Positions 52,069 through 62,248 of a DNA stretch of 64,000 nucleotides are shown here, piece after piece. The translations under genes and the position numbers were made by a program. This DNA comes from Amphritea sp. 1_MG-2023 (GTDB taxonomy: Bacteria; Pseudomonadota; Gammaproteobacteria; Pseudomonadales; Balneatricaceae), in the NCBI RefSeq assembly GCF_030547545.1, contig NZ_JAUOQE010000003.1:111163-175162 (forward strand), read 5' to 3'. The first letter of the stretch is position 1; each line of letters starts with the position of its first letter. A model generated the notes under the pieces. It was not told where the DNA came from. It saw only the letters and a list, made by a program, of their open reading frames with translations, and did no database searches.

Positions 52069-54810
52069 ATGACCGCAAATACTTCTCCTATTATATTAGT
52101 CGATGGCTCTTCATACCTGTACCGAGCGTTTTTTGCTGCCCAACAGGCCGATATGCGTACCTCTGAAGGGGTTCCAACCGGAGCCGTCAGATTGGTCACC
52201 AGTATGCTACGTAGCCTAATTAAACAGTATCCTAACAGCCCGGTTGCCGTGGTGTTTGATGCCAAAGGCAAAACGTTCCGTGATGATATCTATCCCGAGT
52301 ATAAGGCGCAGCGCCCTTCGATGCCCGATGATTTGCGGGCTCAGATTGAACCGATTCATCAGATTGTACGTGCCATGGGCTTTCCATTGATCTCTGTGGC
52401 AGGGGTTGAGGCTGATGATGTGATCGGCACCCTCGCGCGCGAAGCCAGTGCCAAGGGGCTGGACACCATTATCTCCACTGGCGATAAAGATATGGCGCAA
52501 CTGGTCGATCAGCATGTCAGCCTGATTAATACCATGAATGATTCCCATATGGATGTGGATGGGGTGAAGGATAAATTCGGTATTCCACCGGCGTTGATTA
52601 TCGACTATTTGGCGTTGATGGGGGATAAAGTCGATAACATTCCTGGGGTGCCAGGGGTGGGTGAAAAAACGGCCTTGGCATTACTGCAGGGTATCGGTGG
52701 TATTAGTGATCTGTATGAGAACCTAGATAAGATAGCTGCGTTAGGGTTTCGCGGTTCGAAAACCATGGCTAAAAAGCTACAAGATAATCGTCAAGCGGCA
52801 GAGCTCTCGTATCTGTTAGCGACGATTAAAACCGATCTCGAATTGGAGTGCGGTATCGAGGATATACCGTTACCGGTGGCCGATAATGAGCAGTTGCTGG
52901 CGCTGTTTCAGCAGTGTGAGTTTCGCACTTGGGTCAGTGATTTAGATGCGGCAGCGGCTATGGATACTAAAGCGGCGGAAAATCAGGCGCAGTTACCGAC
53001 TGAAATTATCTATGAAACGATTTTAGATCAAGATGATTTTGATCGTTGGCTGAATGTGTTGGCTGCTGCCGAACTGTTTGCCTTTGATACTGAAACTGAC
53101 AGCCTTAATTATATGGAAGCTAACCTTATCGGTGTGTCTTTCTCGGTTGAGCCAGGTAAGGCGGCTTATTTACCGCTGGCGCATGATTATATGGGCGCAC
53201 CGGCTCAGTTAGATCGTCAGGCTGTACTACAACAGCTAAAGCCGTTACTCGAAAGCGAAACACATCGGAAAGTTGGTCAGCATATCAAATATGATATGAA
53301 TGTCTTGGCGCGTTATGACATTGCGCTGCAAGGCATTGCTTTCGATACCATGCTTGAATCCTATGTACTGAACTCTACCGCAACGCGCCATAATATGGAT
53401 GCCATGGCTGATTTCTATCTTGGGGTGAAGACGGTTAAGTTTGAAGAGATTGCCGGAAAAGGTAAAAAGCAGCTCACGTTTAATCAGATCGAGATGGAAC
53501 AGGCCAGCCCTTACGCCGCAGAGGATGCCGATATTACCTTGCGCTTACATCAGCAGCTTAATGGTCAGCTGACTCGGACGCCTTCCCTTGAACGGGTATT
53601 GACTGAGATTGAGTGTCCGTTAATTCCAGTGTTGGCACGGATGGAGCAGCAAGGCGCGATGGTTGATGCGGCACAGCTGGCGATTCAAAGTCGGGAACAT
53701 GGTGTGCGTTTGGCCGAATTAGAAGCCAAAGCGCATGAGCTGGCGGGAGGGCCTTTTAATTTGAGCTCACCGAAACAGTTACAGGAAATTCTGTTTGAAC
53801 GGCAAAAGCTACCGATCTTAAAGAAAACTCCGAAAGGGGCTCCGTCGACGGCGGAAGAGGTGTTACAAGAGTTGGCGTTGGATTACCCGCTGCCTAAAAT
53901 GATTATCGAACATCGTAGCTTGAGCAAACTGAAGAGTACCTACACGGATAAATTGCCACAGATGATTAATCCAGCCACAGGACGGATACATACCTCCTAT
54001 CATCAGGCAGTGACCGCCACGGGACGACTCTCATCATCCGATCCTAACCTGCAGAACATCCCTATTCGCTCCTCCGAAGGGCGCCGTATTCGTCAGGCTT
54101 TTGTGGCCCCTGAGGGATATAAGTTGGTGGCGGCGGATTACTCCCAAATCGAGCTACGTATCATGGCGCACCTGTCACAGGATCAAGGTTTGCTGAATGC
54201 TTTCGCGCAAGGGGAAGATGTGCATAAAGCAACGGCGGCAGAAGTGTTTGGGGTTGAATTAGAAAACGTCACCACTGATCAGCGTCGTAGTGCGAAGGCG
54301 ATTAACTTTGGCTTAATTTACGGAATGTCCGCCTTCGGTCTAGCGAAACAGCTGGGCATCGGCCGTAATGAAGCACAAACCTATATCGATCATTACTTTG
54401 CTACGTATCCCGGTGTGCAGCGTTATATGGACGATATTCGCTTGCAGGCGGCAGAAAATGGTTATGTCGAAACGTTGTTTGGGCGTCGCTTGTATCTGCC
54501 AGAGATTAAAGCCAGCAATGGTATGCGCCGACAAGCTGCCGAGCGAACTGCGATCAATGCGCCGATGCAGGGAACGGCGGCGGATATTATTAAGAAAGCC
54601 ATGGTCGCTGTTGATCACTGGCTACAGAATAGCACGAGTGGTGCCCAGATGATCATGCAGGTGCATGATGAATTGATCCTTGAAGTGCCTGAAGCGTGTA
54701 TCGATGAGGTCACGGCGCAATTAGTTGAGCTGATGCAAGGGGCTGCCGATTTAGATGTACCATTACTGGTGGAAGCCGGTATTGGAGATAACTGGGATCA
54801 GGCTCATTGA
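52069..54810 (+). CDS. polA: DNA polymerase I
   Basis: A 913-aa repair and Okazaki-fragment polymerase. Domains: 5'-3' exonuclease (1-310, LVDGSSYLYRAFFA), 3'-5' exonuclease (about 330-510) with an intact FDTETDSL motif so proofreading is likely active, and polymerase with motif A AADYSQIELRI, motif B RRSAKAINFGLIYG and motif C QVHDELILEV. I prefer the ATG at 52069 because the homologous region starts just after; a TTG at 52045 would add eight residues. Neither has a strong ribosome site. Confidence 0.96.
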   Translation: MTANTSPIILVDGSSYLYRAFFAAQQADMRTSEGVPTGAVRLVTSMLRSLIKQYPNSPVAVVFDAKGKTFRDDIYPEYKAQRPSMPDDLRAQIEPIHQIVRAMGFPLISVAGVEADDVIGTLAREASAKGLDTIISTGDKDMAQLVDQHVSLINTMNDSHMDVDGVKDKFGIPPALIIDYLALMGDKVDNIPGVPGVGEKTALALLQGIGGISDLYENLDKIAALGFRGSKTMAKKLQDNRQAAELSYLLATIKTDLELECGIEDIPLPVADNEQLLALFQQCEFRTWVSDLDAAAAMDTKAAENQAQLPTEIIYETILDQDDFDRWLNVLAAAELFAFDTETDSLNYMEANLIGVSFSVEPGKAAYLPLAHDYMGAPAQLDRQAVLQQLKPLLESETHRKVGQHIKYDMNVLARYDIALQGIAFDTMLESYVLNSTATRHNMDAMADFYLGVKTVKFEEIAGKGKKQLTFNQIEMEQASPYAAEDADITLRLHQQLNGQLTRTPSLERVLTEIECPLIPVLARMEQQGAMVDAAQLAIQSREHGVRLAELEAKAHELAGGPFNLSSPKQLQEILFERQKLPILKKTPKGAPSTAEEVLQELALDYPLPKMIIEHRSLSKLKSTYTDKLPQMINPATGRIHTSYHQAVTATGRLSSSDPNLQNIPIRSSEGRRIRQAFVAPEGYKLVAADYSQIELRIMAHLSQDQGLLNAFAQGEDVHKATAAEVFGVELENVTTDQRRSAKAINFGLIYGMSAFGLAKQLGIGRNEAQTYIDHYFATYPGVQRYMDDIRLQAAENGYVETLFGRRLYLPEIKASNGMRRQAAERTAINAPMQGTAADIIKKAMVAVDHWLQNSTSGAQMIMQVHDELILEVPEACIDEVTAQLVELMQGAADLDVPLLVEAGIGDNWDQAH

Positions 54811-54904
54811 GGCTAATCTGTTGATTTGTTGGCGAGGCCGATGCCTGAACTTTTTCCAATAATGGTTATCTAACTTGCTATAAGAGTTAGGTTGGTGCCT
54901 TGTT

Positions 54905-54931
54905 AGGGATCGTAGGGATCGTAGGGATCGC
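54905..54931 (+). repeat. Three tandem 9-bp repeats downstream of polA
   Basis: AGGGATCGT, AGGGATCGT, AGGGATCGC in direct succession in the polA-engB spacer, just before the two stem-loops. Confidence 0.8.
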
Positions 54932-54947
54932 TCTTATTTTACTTTTA

Positions 54948-55025
54948 CATAGCATATACCGGTTCGTATGCTATGACGCTCTCGATATCAAACTGTTCCC
55001 CCTCTATGATTCGAGAGCTTTTTTT
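54948..55025 (+). ncRNA. Candidate small RNA / structured terminator region between polA and engB
   Basis: Two stem-loops in a row: CATAGCATA/TATGCTATG (54948-54975) and GCTCTCGA/TCGAGAGC (54978-55018), the second followed by seven T. In enterics and relatives the polA-engB gap encodes the sRNA Spot 42, so this may be an analogue; sequence similarity to Spot 42 is not evident beyond a GTAGGG upstream. The alternative is simply the polA terminator with an extra hairpin. The 5' end is unknown. Confidence 0.4.
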
Positions 55026-55059
55026 CTGTTTGCCCGGTAGCCGCTTAGTATAGCAGCGG

Positions 55060-55695
55060 TTATTTTTCTTCTGTTGCTTGTTCTTGATCATCCAGCAACC
55101 AGTGGTTGAGCTGTTCACGTAATTGATCAACACCGGTGGTTTTCAAGGCTGAAAATGTTTGTATCGTCAGCAAAGGGTTGGTTTTCACACTCAGCAATTG
55201 CTTCATTTTCAACAGCGCATTTTGTGCTGCGCCTCGGTTTAATTTATCGGCCTTGGTCAACAAAATGTGTAATGGCATCTCTGCTTCACCACACCACTCA
55301 ATCATCATCTGATCGAACGCTTTTAATGGATGACGAATATCAACCATCAATACCACTCCGCGCAGGCATTGACGATTTTGCAAATAATCATTGAGGTGCT
55401 TTTGCCAGTGTTCCTTCATAGCGATAGGCACTTTGGCATAACCGTAGCCTGGTAGATCGACAATACGGACGCCTTCAACATTGGTGTCGAAGATGTTGAT
55501 CAGTTGGGTTCGCCCTGGCGTTTTACTGGTGCGAGCCAGTTTCGCGTTGGTTAAGGTATTGATAGCGCTAGACTTGCCAGCATTGGAACGACCGGCAAAT
55601 GCGACCTCGGCTCCGGTGTCTTCTGGACACTGACTGAGTTTGCTGGCGCTAGTGTTAAAGCGGGTCATATGATATTGAATTTGAGGAGAAGACAT
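55060..55695 (-). CDS. engB: Ribosome biogenesis GTP-binding protein YsxC/EngB
   Basis: A 211-aa GTPase for 50S assembly. G1 [11 protein letters not shown]2/G3 [12 protein letters not shown] and DLPGYGYA, G4 LTKADKL. Normal size. It converges with polA, as is common in gammaproteobacteria. Confidence 0.96.
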   Translation of the reverse strand: MSSPQIQYHMTRFNTSASKLSQCPEDTGAEVAFAGRSNAGKSSAINTLTNAKLARTSKTPGRTQLINIFDTNVEGVRIVDLPGYGYAKVPIAMKEHWQKHLNDYLQNRQCLRGVVLMVDIRHPLKAFDQMMIEWCGEAEMPLHILLTKADKLNRGAAQNALLKMKQLLSVKTNPLLTIQTFSALKTTGVDQLREQLNHWLLDDQEQATEEK

Positions 55696-55900
55696 ATACT
55701 TTTTGCCTATCAGCCTGCTATTGCAGACATTTATCGTTCCAGTTTGTGTGGATATTAGGTTATAATCTCGCCGGAATTCTACCTGTGGCAGGAATATTAC
55801 ACCAGTCCGGGTGTTGATTTGGTCGCCCTGTTTCAGTCTGATTAGCTTCAGATTGCGGCAGAAACCGTTAGCAATCTATAGCAAGAGTCTGGGTTAGTCG

Positions 55901-56503
55901 ATGAATAAACTACTGATTGCCATACTGGCAAGCGTGAGTATCATAAGTGTTGCACATGCAGCGGGCGATGCTGCTGCAGGGCAAGGTAAAGTAGCCGTCT
56001 GTGGTGCATGTCATGGAGCTGATGGCAATAGTGCTGTCGGAAACTTTCCTAAGCTGGCAGGACAGAACGAACGTTACCTGTTAAAACAGCTGCAGGAAAT
56101 TAAAGCGGGTGATCGACAGGTTGTCGAAATGACCGGCCTTTTGACTAATTTGAATGATCAAGATTTAGCGGATATTGCTGCTTACTTTGCATCGAAAAAT
56201 ATTCAAATTGGTGCGGCTAAAGCTGATTTGGTTGAAGCCGGTGAAAAAATCTATCGTGCCGGTGTTGAATCTAAAGGTGTTGCCGCTTGTACCGCGTGTC
56301 ACGGTGCGCAGGGTAAAGGTATTGCCTCTGCCGGTTATCCTTCGTTAGGTGGACAGCATGCGCAATATGTTGAAACTCAATTGAAAAACTTCCGTGTTGG
56401 GACGCGTAATAATGACCCACAAGCGATGATGAGTACTATTGCAGCGAAGCTGAGCGATAAAGAAATTCAAGCCGTTGCTAGCTATATTCAAGGCCTGAAT
56501 TAA
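55901..56503 (+). CDS. Di-haem cytochrome c4
   Basis: A 200-aa periplasmic electron carrier. Signal peptide to about residue 20 (ISVAHA), then two homologous cytochrome c domains with CGACH (34-38) and CTACH (130-134) haem motifs and Met ligands downstream. Likely donates electrons to terminal oxidases. A terminator follows; dsbA is next, an order seen in pseudomonads. Confidence 0.94.
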   Translation: MNKLLIAILASVSIISVAHAAGDAAAGQGKVAVCGACHGADGNSAVGNFPKLAGQNERYLLKQLQEIKAGDRQVVEMTGLLTNLNDQDLADIAAYFASKNIQIGAAKADLVEAGEKIYRAGVESKGVAACTACHGAQGKGIASAGYPSLGGQHAQYVETQLKNFRVGTRNNDPQAMMSTIAAKLSDKEIQAVASYIQGLN

Positions 56504-56526
56504 GTAAGATTCAGCTTTGAGTCAGG

Positions 56527-56551
56527 AAAGGCAGCTTAAGCTGCCTTTTTT
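56527..56551 (+). terminator. Terminator after cytochrome c4
   Basis: Nine-bp stem AAAGGCAGC/GCTGCCTTT with TTAA loop, ending in six T. Confidence 0.93.
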
Positions 56552-56638
56552 ATTGGCAAAAATATTGTTCTCAGGGTGAACTTGATTCATCTTGGTGGGT
56601 CACAGTAGTTTGAATTTTCTGAAAGGTGGGATACAGAT

Positions 56639-57262
56639 ATGTTGAAAAAGCTTGCGATTGGGTTAATGCTTGCCTTCACTGCAGTAACAGCTCAGGCTGA
56701 AGAGTATCAAGCAGGCGTCAACTATGATGTGATTGCGATGCCAGTGCCGACAGCCGATAAAACCAAGGTTGAGGTGGTTGAGGCATTTGGTTATCTCTGC
56801 CCTCACTGTGCTAGTTTTGAGCCGATGTTACATCACTGGACGACTAAGCTGAGCTCCGATGTTAACTTTGCGCGTGTACCGGTGGTTTTTTCCCGATCAT
56901 GGGAACCGTTGGCGCGGGCATATTATTCAGCCGATATTCTGCAAGCGTTGGATAAAACGCATCAGGCAACTTTTACCGCGCTGCATAATGAACGGCGTCG
57001 TTTTAACAGCCTAGAGGATCTGGCTGATTTCTATGCCGATCTCGGTGTTGATAAAGATAAGTTTATCGAAATGAATCAGTCTTTTGCTGTCAATATGCGT
57101 ATGAATCAAGGTCAGTCTAAGCTGAAGGGCTATGGCATTCAGAGTGTGCCTACACTGGTTGTGAATGGTAAATACCGCATTACGGCGGAAAAAGCCGGGG
57201 GGCATGCTGGTATGCTTAAAGTAGCAGAGTATCTTATTGCACAGGAAAAACGAGCGTTATAA
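56639..57262 (+). CDS. dsbA: Thiol:disulfide interchange protein DsbA
   Basis: A 207-aa periplasmic oxidase that introduces disulfides. Signal peptide ends at AQA (residue 20). The active site is CPHC (54-57) and the cis-Pro loop is SVPTLVVNGKYRI. Fits the pseudomonad DsbA length. Flanked by its own terminator. Confidence 0.95.
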   Translation: MLKKLAIGLMLAFTAVTAQAEEYQAGVNYDVIAMPVPTADKTKVEVVEAFGYLCPHCASFEPMLHHWTTKLSSDVNFARVPVVFSRSWEPLARAYYSADILQALDKTHQATFTALHNERRRFNSLEDLADFYADLGVDKDKFIEMNQSFAVNMRMNQGQSKLKGYGIQSVPTLVVNGKYRITAEKAGGHAGMLKVAEYLIAQEKRAL

Positions 57263-57277
57263 ACGTTGATTTCTTTG

Positions 57278-57303
57278 AAAAAGCCGCTTAATGCGGCTTT
57301 TTT
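57278..57303 (+). terminator. Terminator after dsbA
   Basis: AAAAAGCCGC-TTAAT-GCGGCTTTTTT, a strong stem with T-run 15 bases after the stop. Confidence 0.93.
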
Positions 57304-57412
57304 ATTGCTTGTTTATCGGTTTACTGTTCGTTTGGGGCTGGCTTGTCGGGTCTGAACTGACATAACATTGGGGAAATTTATTTACTGGCTGACCGGTTTG
57401 TAAGGATTAAGG

Positions 57413-58939
57413 ATGGAACAGGAAGACTGGAAAGAGCGTTATAAATCACTTTCTAATCAGATGGATGTGTTGCAGGCGCAACTTGAAGATCAGCCGCTCC
57501 AGCACCTAGTAATGCAGATGGCTATCGCGCTCGATGGTCAGTCAGAACAACTTGATTATGCCCTCAATACCTTAAGTGAGGAATTCAAAACGGATCAATC
57601 AGGGCAGCCTAATACACTGCGCTTAGTCGAAAAGCTGCTTCGTGGATTGGATATTGAACAGCAGGAATACCGTAATGGGCTGCTTCAGGGGCTGCATAAG
57701 TGGGTTTATCAACTGCGCCTTAATCTCACCAGTGATCCGAGTAAACAACGCCTTGCGCAGTTAGAGGAAGGGATAACCCTGTTCTTGGGAAAGCCGGCCT
57801 TTATTGCAAGCATTATCAACGATCTGGTTGAGCTACAAGAACCCATTTTAACCGATGATTTTAATCGTGGGCGGCAACAGGCGGAGCTAAAGCATGAGCA
57901 TGACGCGTTGTTACAGAAGGTTGGAACTGAGCTGTTAAGTCTAATATCCGGTTTGAGTATCCCTCCGGGAGAAACGCGCCTCGCCCGGCAGCTGTCTAGT
58001 CGAATAGAGCAGGGCGTCACATTGAATGGACTATCCTCGATTATTAAAGATCTTGTTAGGTTAGTGACACGCCTTAACGCCTATAATGGTGCGGAATTTG
58101 AAAGTTATCTGCAAAATTTGACAGGGCAGTTAAGTGAAGTTCAGGCGTGCGTCGAAGCGGCTCAGAAGGATGACTTAGCAAAAGAAGAATTCGATCTATT
58201 GAGCCATGATATTGAGCAAGATGTTCAGGCGATACAAACCGTGATGTTGGAAGCTAACGATCTACAACAACTCAAGAGTGATGTCGCATCTCAGCTATCG
58301 AATATTGTTCACTCGGTTCAATTGTTTAAACAGCAAGAGGAACGTCGTGAACAGCGTCTCTATGAGCGCTATATGCAATTACAGCAACGCTTTGAGCAGA
58401 TGGAAGAACAGACTCATCAGATGAAAGTGCATGTTGAGTCTGAACGACATAAGGCGATGACAGACTCTCTCACCTCGTTACCAAATCGAGCCGGCTATGA
58501 TGATCAACTGAAGTCCGAGTTTGGTCGTTGGAGTCGTTACGGTCAGTCCTTTTCTCTCGCCGTGGCTGATCTGGATCTGTTTAAGCGAATCAATGATACC
58601 TATGGTCATCAAGCGGGTGATAAGGTGCTGCGGCTGGTGGCTAGTATTCTTAAACAACAGAGTCGCTCGACTGATTTTATCGCCCGCTATGGTGGTGAAG
58701 AATTTGTTATTCTGATGCCAGGGACAACGGCGCAGCAGGCATTGGTGGCGGTTGATAAAATACGTCAAGCGATTGCCCAAAGCCCATTTAATTTTCACGG
58801 TAAACCGGTTCAGATTACGCTCTCCATTGGATTAACTGAGGTACAGACGGATGACTCCGAGGATCATCTATTCGGTCGGGCGGATAAAGCGCTCTATACG
58901 GCAAAGCGACTGGGCCGAAATCGTACTGAATTGGGTTAG
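57413..58939 (+). CDS. Diguanylate cyclase (DgcH-like GGDEF protein)
   Basis: A 508-aa soluble protein that makes cyclic di-GMP. The N-terminal ~340 residues are helical, with a long coiled coil (about 305-345). The C-terminal GGDEF domain has LTSLPNRAGYDD, active motif GGEEF (427-431) and the inhibitory site RSTD (418-421) exactly five residues before it, so product feedback is expected. No membrane segments. Position after dsbA matches P. aeruginosa PA5487 (DgcH). The sensory role of the N-terminus is unknown. Confidence 0.9.
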   Translation: MEQEDWKERYKSLSNQMDVLQAQLEDQPLQHLVMQMAIALDGQSEQLDYALNTLSEEFKTDQSGQPNTLRLVEKLLRGLDIEQQEYRNGLLQGLHKWVYQLRLNLTSDPSKQRLAQLEEGITLFLGKPAFIASIINDLVELQEPILTDDFNRGRQQAELKHEHDALLQKVGTELLSLISGLSIPPGETRLARQLSSRIEQGVTLNGLSSIIKDLVRLVTRLNAYNGAEFESYLQNLTGQLSEVQACVEAAQKDDLAKEEFDLLSHDIEQDVQAIQTVMLEANDLQQLKSDVASQLSNIVHSVQLFKQQEERREQRLYERYMQLQQRFEQMEEQTHQMKVHVESERHKAMTDSLTSLPNRAGYDDQLKSEFGRWSRYGQSFSLAVADLDLFKRINDTYGHQAGDKVLRLVASILKQQSRSTDFIARYGGEEFVILMPGTTAQQALVAVDKIRQAIAQSPFNFHGKPVQITLSIGLTEVQTDDSEDHLFGRADKALYTAKRLGRNRTELG

Positions 58940-59039
58940 CCTGATGTATATTGAGTATCATGCAGCCCTTTACCTTCGATGATGAAGTGGGCAATATGCC
59001 TGCCTTATTCCCGAATAACTACCACGGAACATAACAGCG

Positions 59040-60677
59040 GTGCGACGTTTACTCCGAATTTTCAAAATAGCACGGGTTTTTGCGCGATATCGGCTTGATA
59101 CCTTTTTTGAACAAATTAATTTGCATTGGTATGCCCGTTTATTACTAAAATTAATGCTCTGGCGTTACTTCATACCGGTGGGCTCTCGCTCACAGGGTGA
59201 GCGCTTACGTTTAGCGTTAGAAGAATTAGGCCCGGTGTTTATTAAGTTTGGTCAGATGCTGTCCACGCGACGGGATCTATTATCGGATGATTTGGCATTA
59301 GAGCTGACAAAACTGCAGGATCGAGTGCCGCCTTTTTCAAGCGCTGATTCTCAAAAGTTGATTGAAACTGCCTTAAATGCACCCGTTGAAGAGCTCTTTG
59401 CTGAGTTTAATGCTCAACCGATGGCCTCTGCGTCAGTCGCTCAAGTGCATGAGGCCTTGCTGTATAACGGTGAGGAAGTGGTGGTTAAAGTTATTCGCCC
59501 CGGTATTGCTAAAACCATTAAAAAAGATATGGACTTACTTTATACGTTGGCTCACCTAGTCGAAGCGTTGTGGGCTGAAGGGCGTCGACTTAAGCCGGTC
59601 GAGGTTGTTGCGGATTATGAAAATACCATCTTCGATGAGCTCGATTTGCGTAAAGAGGCTGCCAATGGCTCTCAGGTTAGGCGTAACTTTGAAAACTCTC
59701 CGATACTGTATGTACCTGAGATTTATTGGGATTTAACGCGGCAAAACGTTCTCGTAATGGAGCGTATTCATGGCATCCCTGTTGCTGATATTGAGCAATT
59801 GAAAGCACAGAATACGGATATGAAAAAATTAGCGGAGCAGGGCGTTGAGATCTTCTTTACTCAAGTGTTTCGGGATAGTTTCTTTCATGCGGATATGCAT
59901 CCGGGAAACATTTTTGTAGCGCGAGAAAATCCCTCATCGCCACAGTACATTGCGGTAGATTTTGGTATCGTCGGTTCGCTGTCTCCCGAAGATCAAAGTT
60001 ATCTTGCGCGTAACTTCTTGGCTTTTTTTCAGCGAGATTATCGACAAGTTGCTCAATTACATATTGATTCGGGTTGGGTGCCTGCCGATACAAATGTGCA
60101 GGCGTTTGAAACAGCTATTCGCAGTGTCTGCGAACCTATCTTTGAAAAGCCCTTGAAAGATATTTCGTTTGGGATGGTATTGATGGGATTATTTCAAACG
60201 GCGCGCCGCTTCAATATGGAAGTGCAGCCGCAGTTGGTATTGCTGCAGAAAACCTTGTTGAATATTGAAGGGTTGGGACGTCAGCTCTATCCGGAACTGG
60301 ATCTGTGGCAAACCGGACAGCCATATCTCGAACGCTGGATGAAAGAACGAATGGGCCCGAAAGCGGTCTACCGTTCTATGAAACAGCAAGCACCTGATTG
60401 GTTAGAAAAAATGCCGCAATTACCGCAAATGGCTTATGATGCGCTGAGTCAGTTAAAGAATCTGGATGATACGCGGCGGCGAGATATGTTGGCCATGAGT
60501 ATCGCTCGACAAGAACTGCATAAACAAAACAGCCATAAGTGGCGTTGGTTAGGTTTAATCTGCTTGGTGATCGCCGCTGGCGTGTCCTTCGATGATCCGT
60601 TATTCGTGATCCGTGAATTGCCCGCGATCAGTTGGCTGCTGGGCGGTGTTGGCGCTTTGTTATTATTGCGTCACTGA
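59040..60677 (+). CDS. ubiB: Ubiquinone biosynthesis regulatory kinase-like protein UbiB
   Basis: A 545-aa atypical kinase/ATPase needed for coenzyme Q synthesis. Family features: KFGQ motif ([14 protein letters not shown]), Ala-rich loop ([14 protein letters not shown]), HADMHPGN catalytic loop and AVDFGIVG; C-terminal two membrane helices (about 500-545). GTG start, weak ribosome site; normal length. The usual upstream ubiE-ubiJ genes are not present; a GGDEF gene lies there instead. Confidence 0.95.
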   Translation: MRRLLRIFKIARVFARYRLDTFFEQINLHWYARLLLKLMLWRYFIPVGSRSQGERLRLALEELGPVFIKFGQMLSTRRDLLSDDLALELTKLQDRVPPFSSADSQKLIETALNAPVEELFAEFNAQPMASASVAQVHEALLYNGEEVVVKVIRPGIAKTIKKDMDLLYTLAHLVEALWAEGRRLKPVEVVADYENTIFDELDLRKEAANGSQVRRNFENSPILYVPEIYWDLTRQNVLVMERIHGIPVADIEQLKAQNTDMKKLAEQGVEIFFTQVFRDSFFHADMHPGNIFVARENPSSPQYIAVDFGIVGSLSPEDQSYLARNFLAFFQRDYRQVAQLHIDSGWVPADTNVQAFETAIRSVCEPIFEKPLKDISFGMVLMGLFQTARRFNMEVQPQLVLLQKTLLNIEGLGRQLYPELDLWQTGQPYLERWMKERMGPKAVYRSMKQQAPDWLEKMPQLPQMAYDALSQLKNLDDTRRRDMLAMSIARQELHKQNSHKWRWLGLICLVIAAGVSFDDPLFVIRELPAISWLLGGVGALLLLRH

Positions 60678-60781
60678 ATTGAAACAATAAACATTTACCC
60701 TGCGACCTCCCGTATTTCGGGGATAGTAGTGTTGTAGGGGATCAGGTATCCTTGCCTGCTTAGACGATAAAGAATATTCAT

Positions 60782-61171
60782 ATGTCAGAACAGTGGTTAG
60801 AACAGGTTAAGTGGAATAGTGATGGCCTTGTGCCCGCGATCGCTCAGGATTTCGCTTCGGGTAAGGTATTGATGGTGGCATGGATGAATCGCGAAGCGCT
60901 TGCGTTGACGGTTCAAGAAAATAGGGCGATATATTGGTCTCGATCGCGGCAAAAGCTATGGCGTAAAGGCGAAGAGTCGGGGCATGTGCAGCAGCTCCAT
61001 GATATTCGTCTCGATTGCGATGACGATGTTATTTTGTTGAGCGTGGAGCAGCTCGGCGGTATCGCTTGCCATACTGGGCGCGAACACTGTTTTTATAAAA
61101 CCCTGAAAGAGGGTGAGTGGGTGGCTGTAGAGCCTGTTCTGAAAGATCCAAATACTATTTACGATAAGTAA
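60782..61171 (+). CDS. hisI: Phosphoribosyl-AMP cyclohydrolase
   Basis: A 129-aa histidine-biosynthesis enzyme opening the purine ring of PR-AMP. Zn and Mg site residues are seen in [13 protein letters not shown] and [15 protein letters not shown]-site strand [12 protein letters not shown]. Separate from hisE, unlike the fused HisIE of E. coli. Part of ubiB-hisI-hisE-tatABC, an order shared with pseudomonads. Confidence 0.95.
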   Translation: MSEQWLEQVKWNSDGLVPAIAQDFASGKVLMVAWMNREALALTVQENRAIYWSRSRQKLWRKGEESGHVQQLHDIRLDCDDDVILLSVEQLGGIACHTGREHCFYKTLKEGEWVAVEPVLKDPNTIYDK

Positions 61172-61179
61172 GGCCTAAT

Positions 61180-61515
61180 ATGAGTGATGTATTGACGCAG
61201 TTGGGCGATATTCTCGAACAACGCAAAACAGCAACGACTGAAAAATCCTATGTGGCCAGTCTACATGCAAAAGGGTTGAACAAAATCCTAGAAAAGGTGG
61301 GTGAAGAAGCCACTGAAACTATCTTGGCAGCGAAAGATGCGCAGGTCAGTGGCGATAACAGTGATGTTGTTTATGAAACGGCTGATTTGTGGTTTCATTC
61401 ATTGGTTGCATTGTCGCACTTGGGGGAGCGTCCTGAAGCGGTGATTAATGAACTGGCTCGTCGCTTCGATATGTCTGGGCTAGAAGAGAAAGCATCAAGG
61501 GCTGAACATAAATAA
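61180..61515 (+). CDS. hisE: Phosphoribosyl-ATP pyrophosphatase
   Basis: A 111-aa helical MazG-like enzyme that removes pyrophosphate from PR-ATP, the step before HisI. Metal-binding helices show in [15 protein letters not shown] and [17 protein letters not shown]. Eight bases after hisI, so translated together. Confidence 0.94.
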   Translation: MSDVLTQLGDILEQRKTATTEKSYVASLHAKGLNKILEKVGEEATETILAAKDAQVSGDNSDVVYETADLWFHSLVALSHLGERPEAVINELARRFDMSGLEEKASRAEHK

Positions 61516-61610
61516 GCGGGGTCGTTATACAGCGTCCGCAGCAGTGAGCAGTCTAAAATAATTTAATGGACGATACCGATCGTTCATATTGAAACACGGA
61601 GAACAATAAT

Positions 61611-61856
61611 ATGTTAGGTGGTATTAGTCTTTGGCAGTTGGCTATTTTGTTGGTAATCGTTGTGCTGCTATTTGGTACTAAGAAGCTACGCAATCTAGGT
61701 GGTGATCTGGGCGGTGCAGTGAAAGGTTTTAAAAAGGCTATGAATGAAGAGCCGAAAGAAGAAGAAAAAAAGATTGAGAGTGATGCTGATTTTGCTGAGG
61801 TAGATAAGGCTGCAGCCAAAGATCAGGCTAAAGAAGAGTCAAAAACTGATAAGTAA
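61611..61856 (+). CDS. tatA: Sec-independent translocase protein TatA
   Basis: An 81-aa protein: one membrane helix (2-22), the [23 protein letters not shown] amphipathic helix, and a charged tail. Forms the pore of the twin-arginine translocase. This system would export the Tat flavoprotein encoded at 8.4-10.2 kb. GGAG lies before the ATG. Confidence 0.95.
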   Translation: MLGGISLWQLAILLVIVVLLFGTKKLRNLGGDLGGAVKGFKKAMNEEPKEEEKKIESDADFAEVDKAAAKDQAKEESKTDK

Positions 61857-61873
61857 CCGACAGGTAGCTGTAA

Positions 61874-62248
61874 ATGTTTGATATCGGTTTTGCAGAACTG
61901 CTGATTATCGCGGTCGTGGGATTAGTCGTACTGGGGCCTGAAAAGCTCCCCATCGCGGTTCGTACGGTTGGTCTATGGGTGAGTAAAGCAAAACGCACGT
62001 TGAGTGGCATTCAGTCAGAGATTAATGAAGAACTACGCTTAGACGAAATGAAGCGGCAGATCGTGATGCAAAAGGATGAGCTCGATCGGGAACTCAATGA
62101 AATGCGAACGCCTGCGGCAGACACCGTTGCCATTCAATCCGCCAAGCCCGATAGTGCTCCAGCGGTTGACGCTAATGTCACTCAGATAGAAAAAGAATCG
62201 GATATCGCCGTAGCGCCTGAACAGGAAAAGACCAAGGCTAATGATTGA
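61874..62248 (+). CDS. tatB: Sec-independent translocase protein TatB
   Basis: A 124-aa protein with N-terminal helix [26 protein letters not shown], typical of TatB, and a long hydrophilic tail. With TatC it recognises twin-arginine signals. Overlaps tatC by eight bases. Confidence 0.95.
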   Translation: MFDIGFAELLIIAVVGLVVLGPEKLPIAVRTVGLWVSKAKRTLSGIQSEINEELRLDEMKRQIVMQKDELDRELNEMRTPAADTVAIQSAKPDSAPAVDANVTQIEKESDIAVAPEQEKTKAND

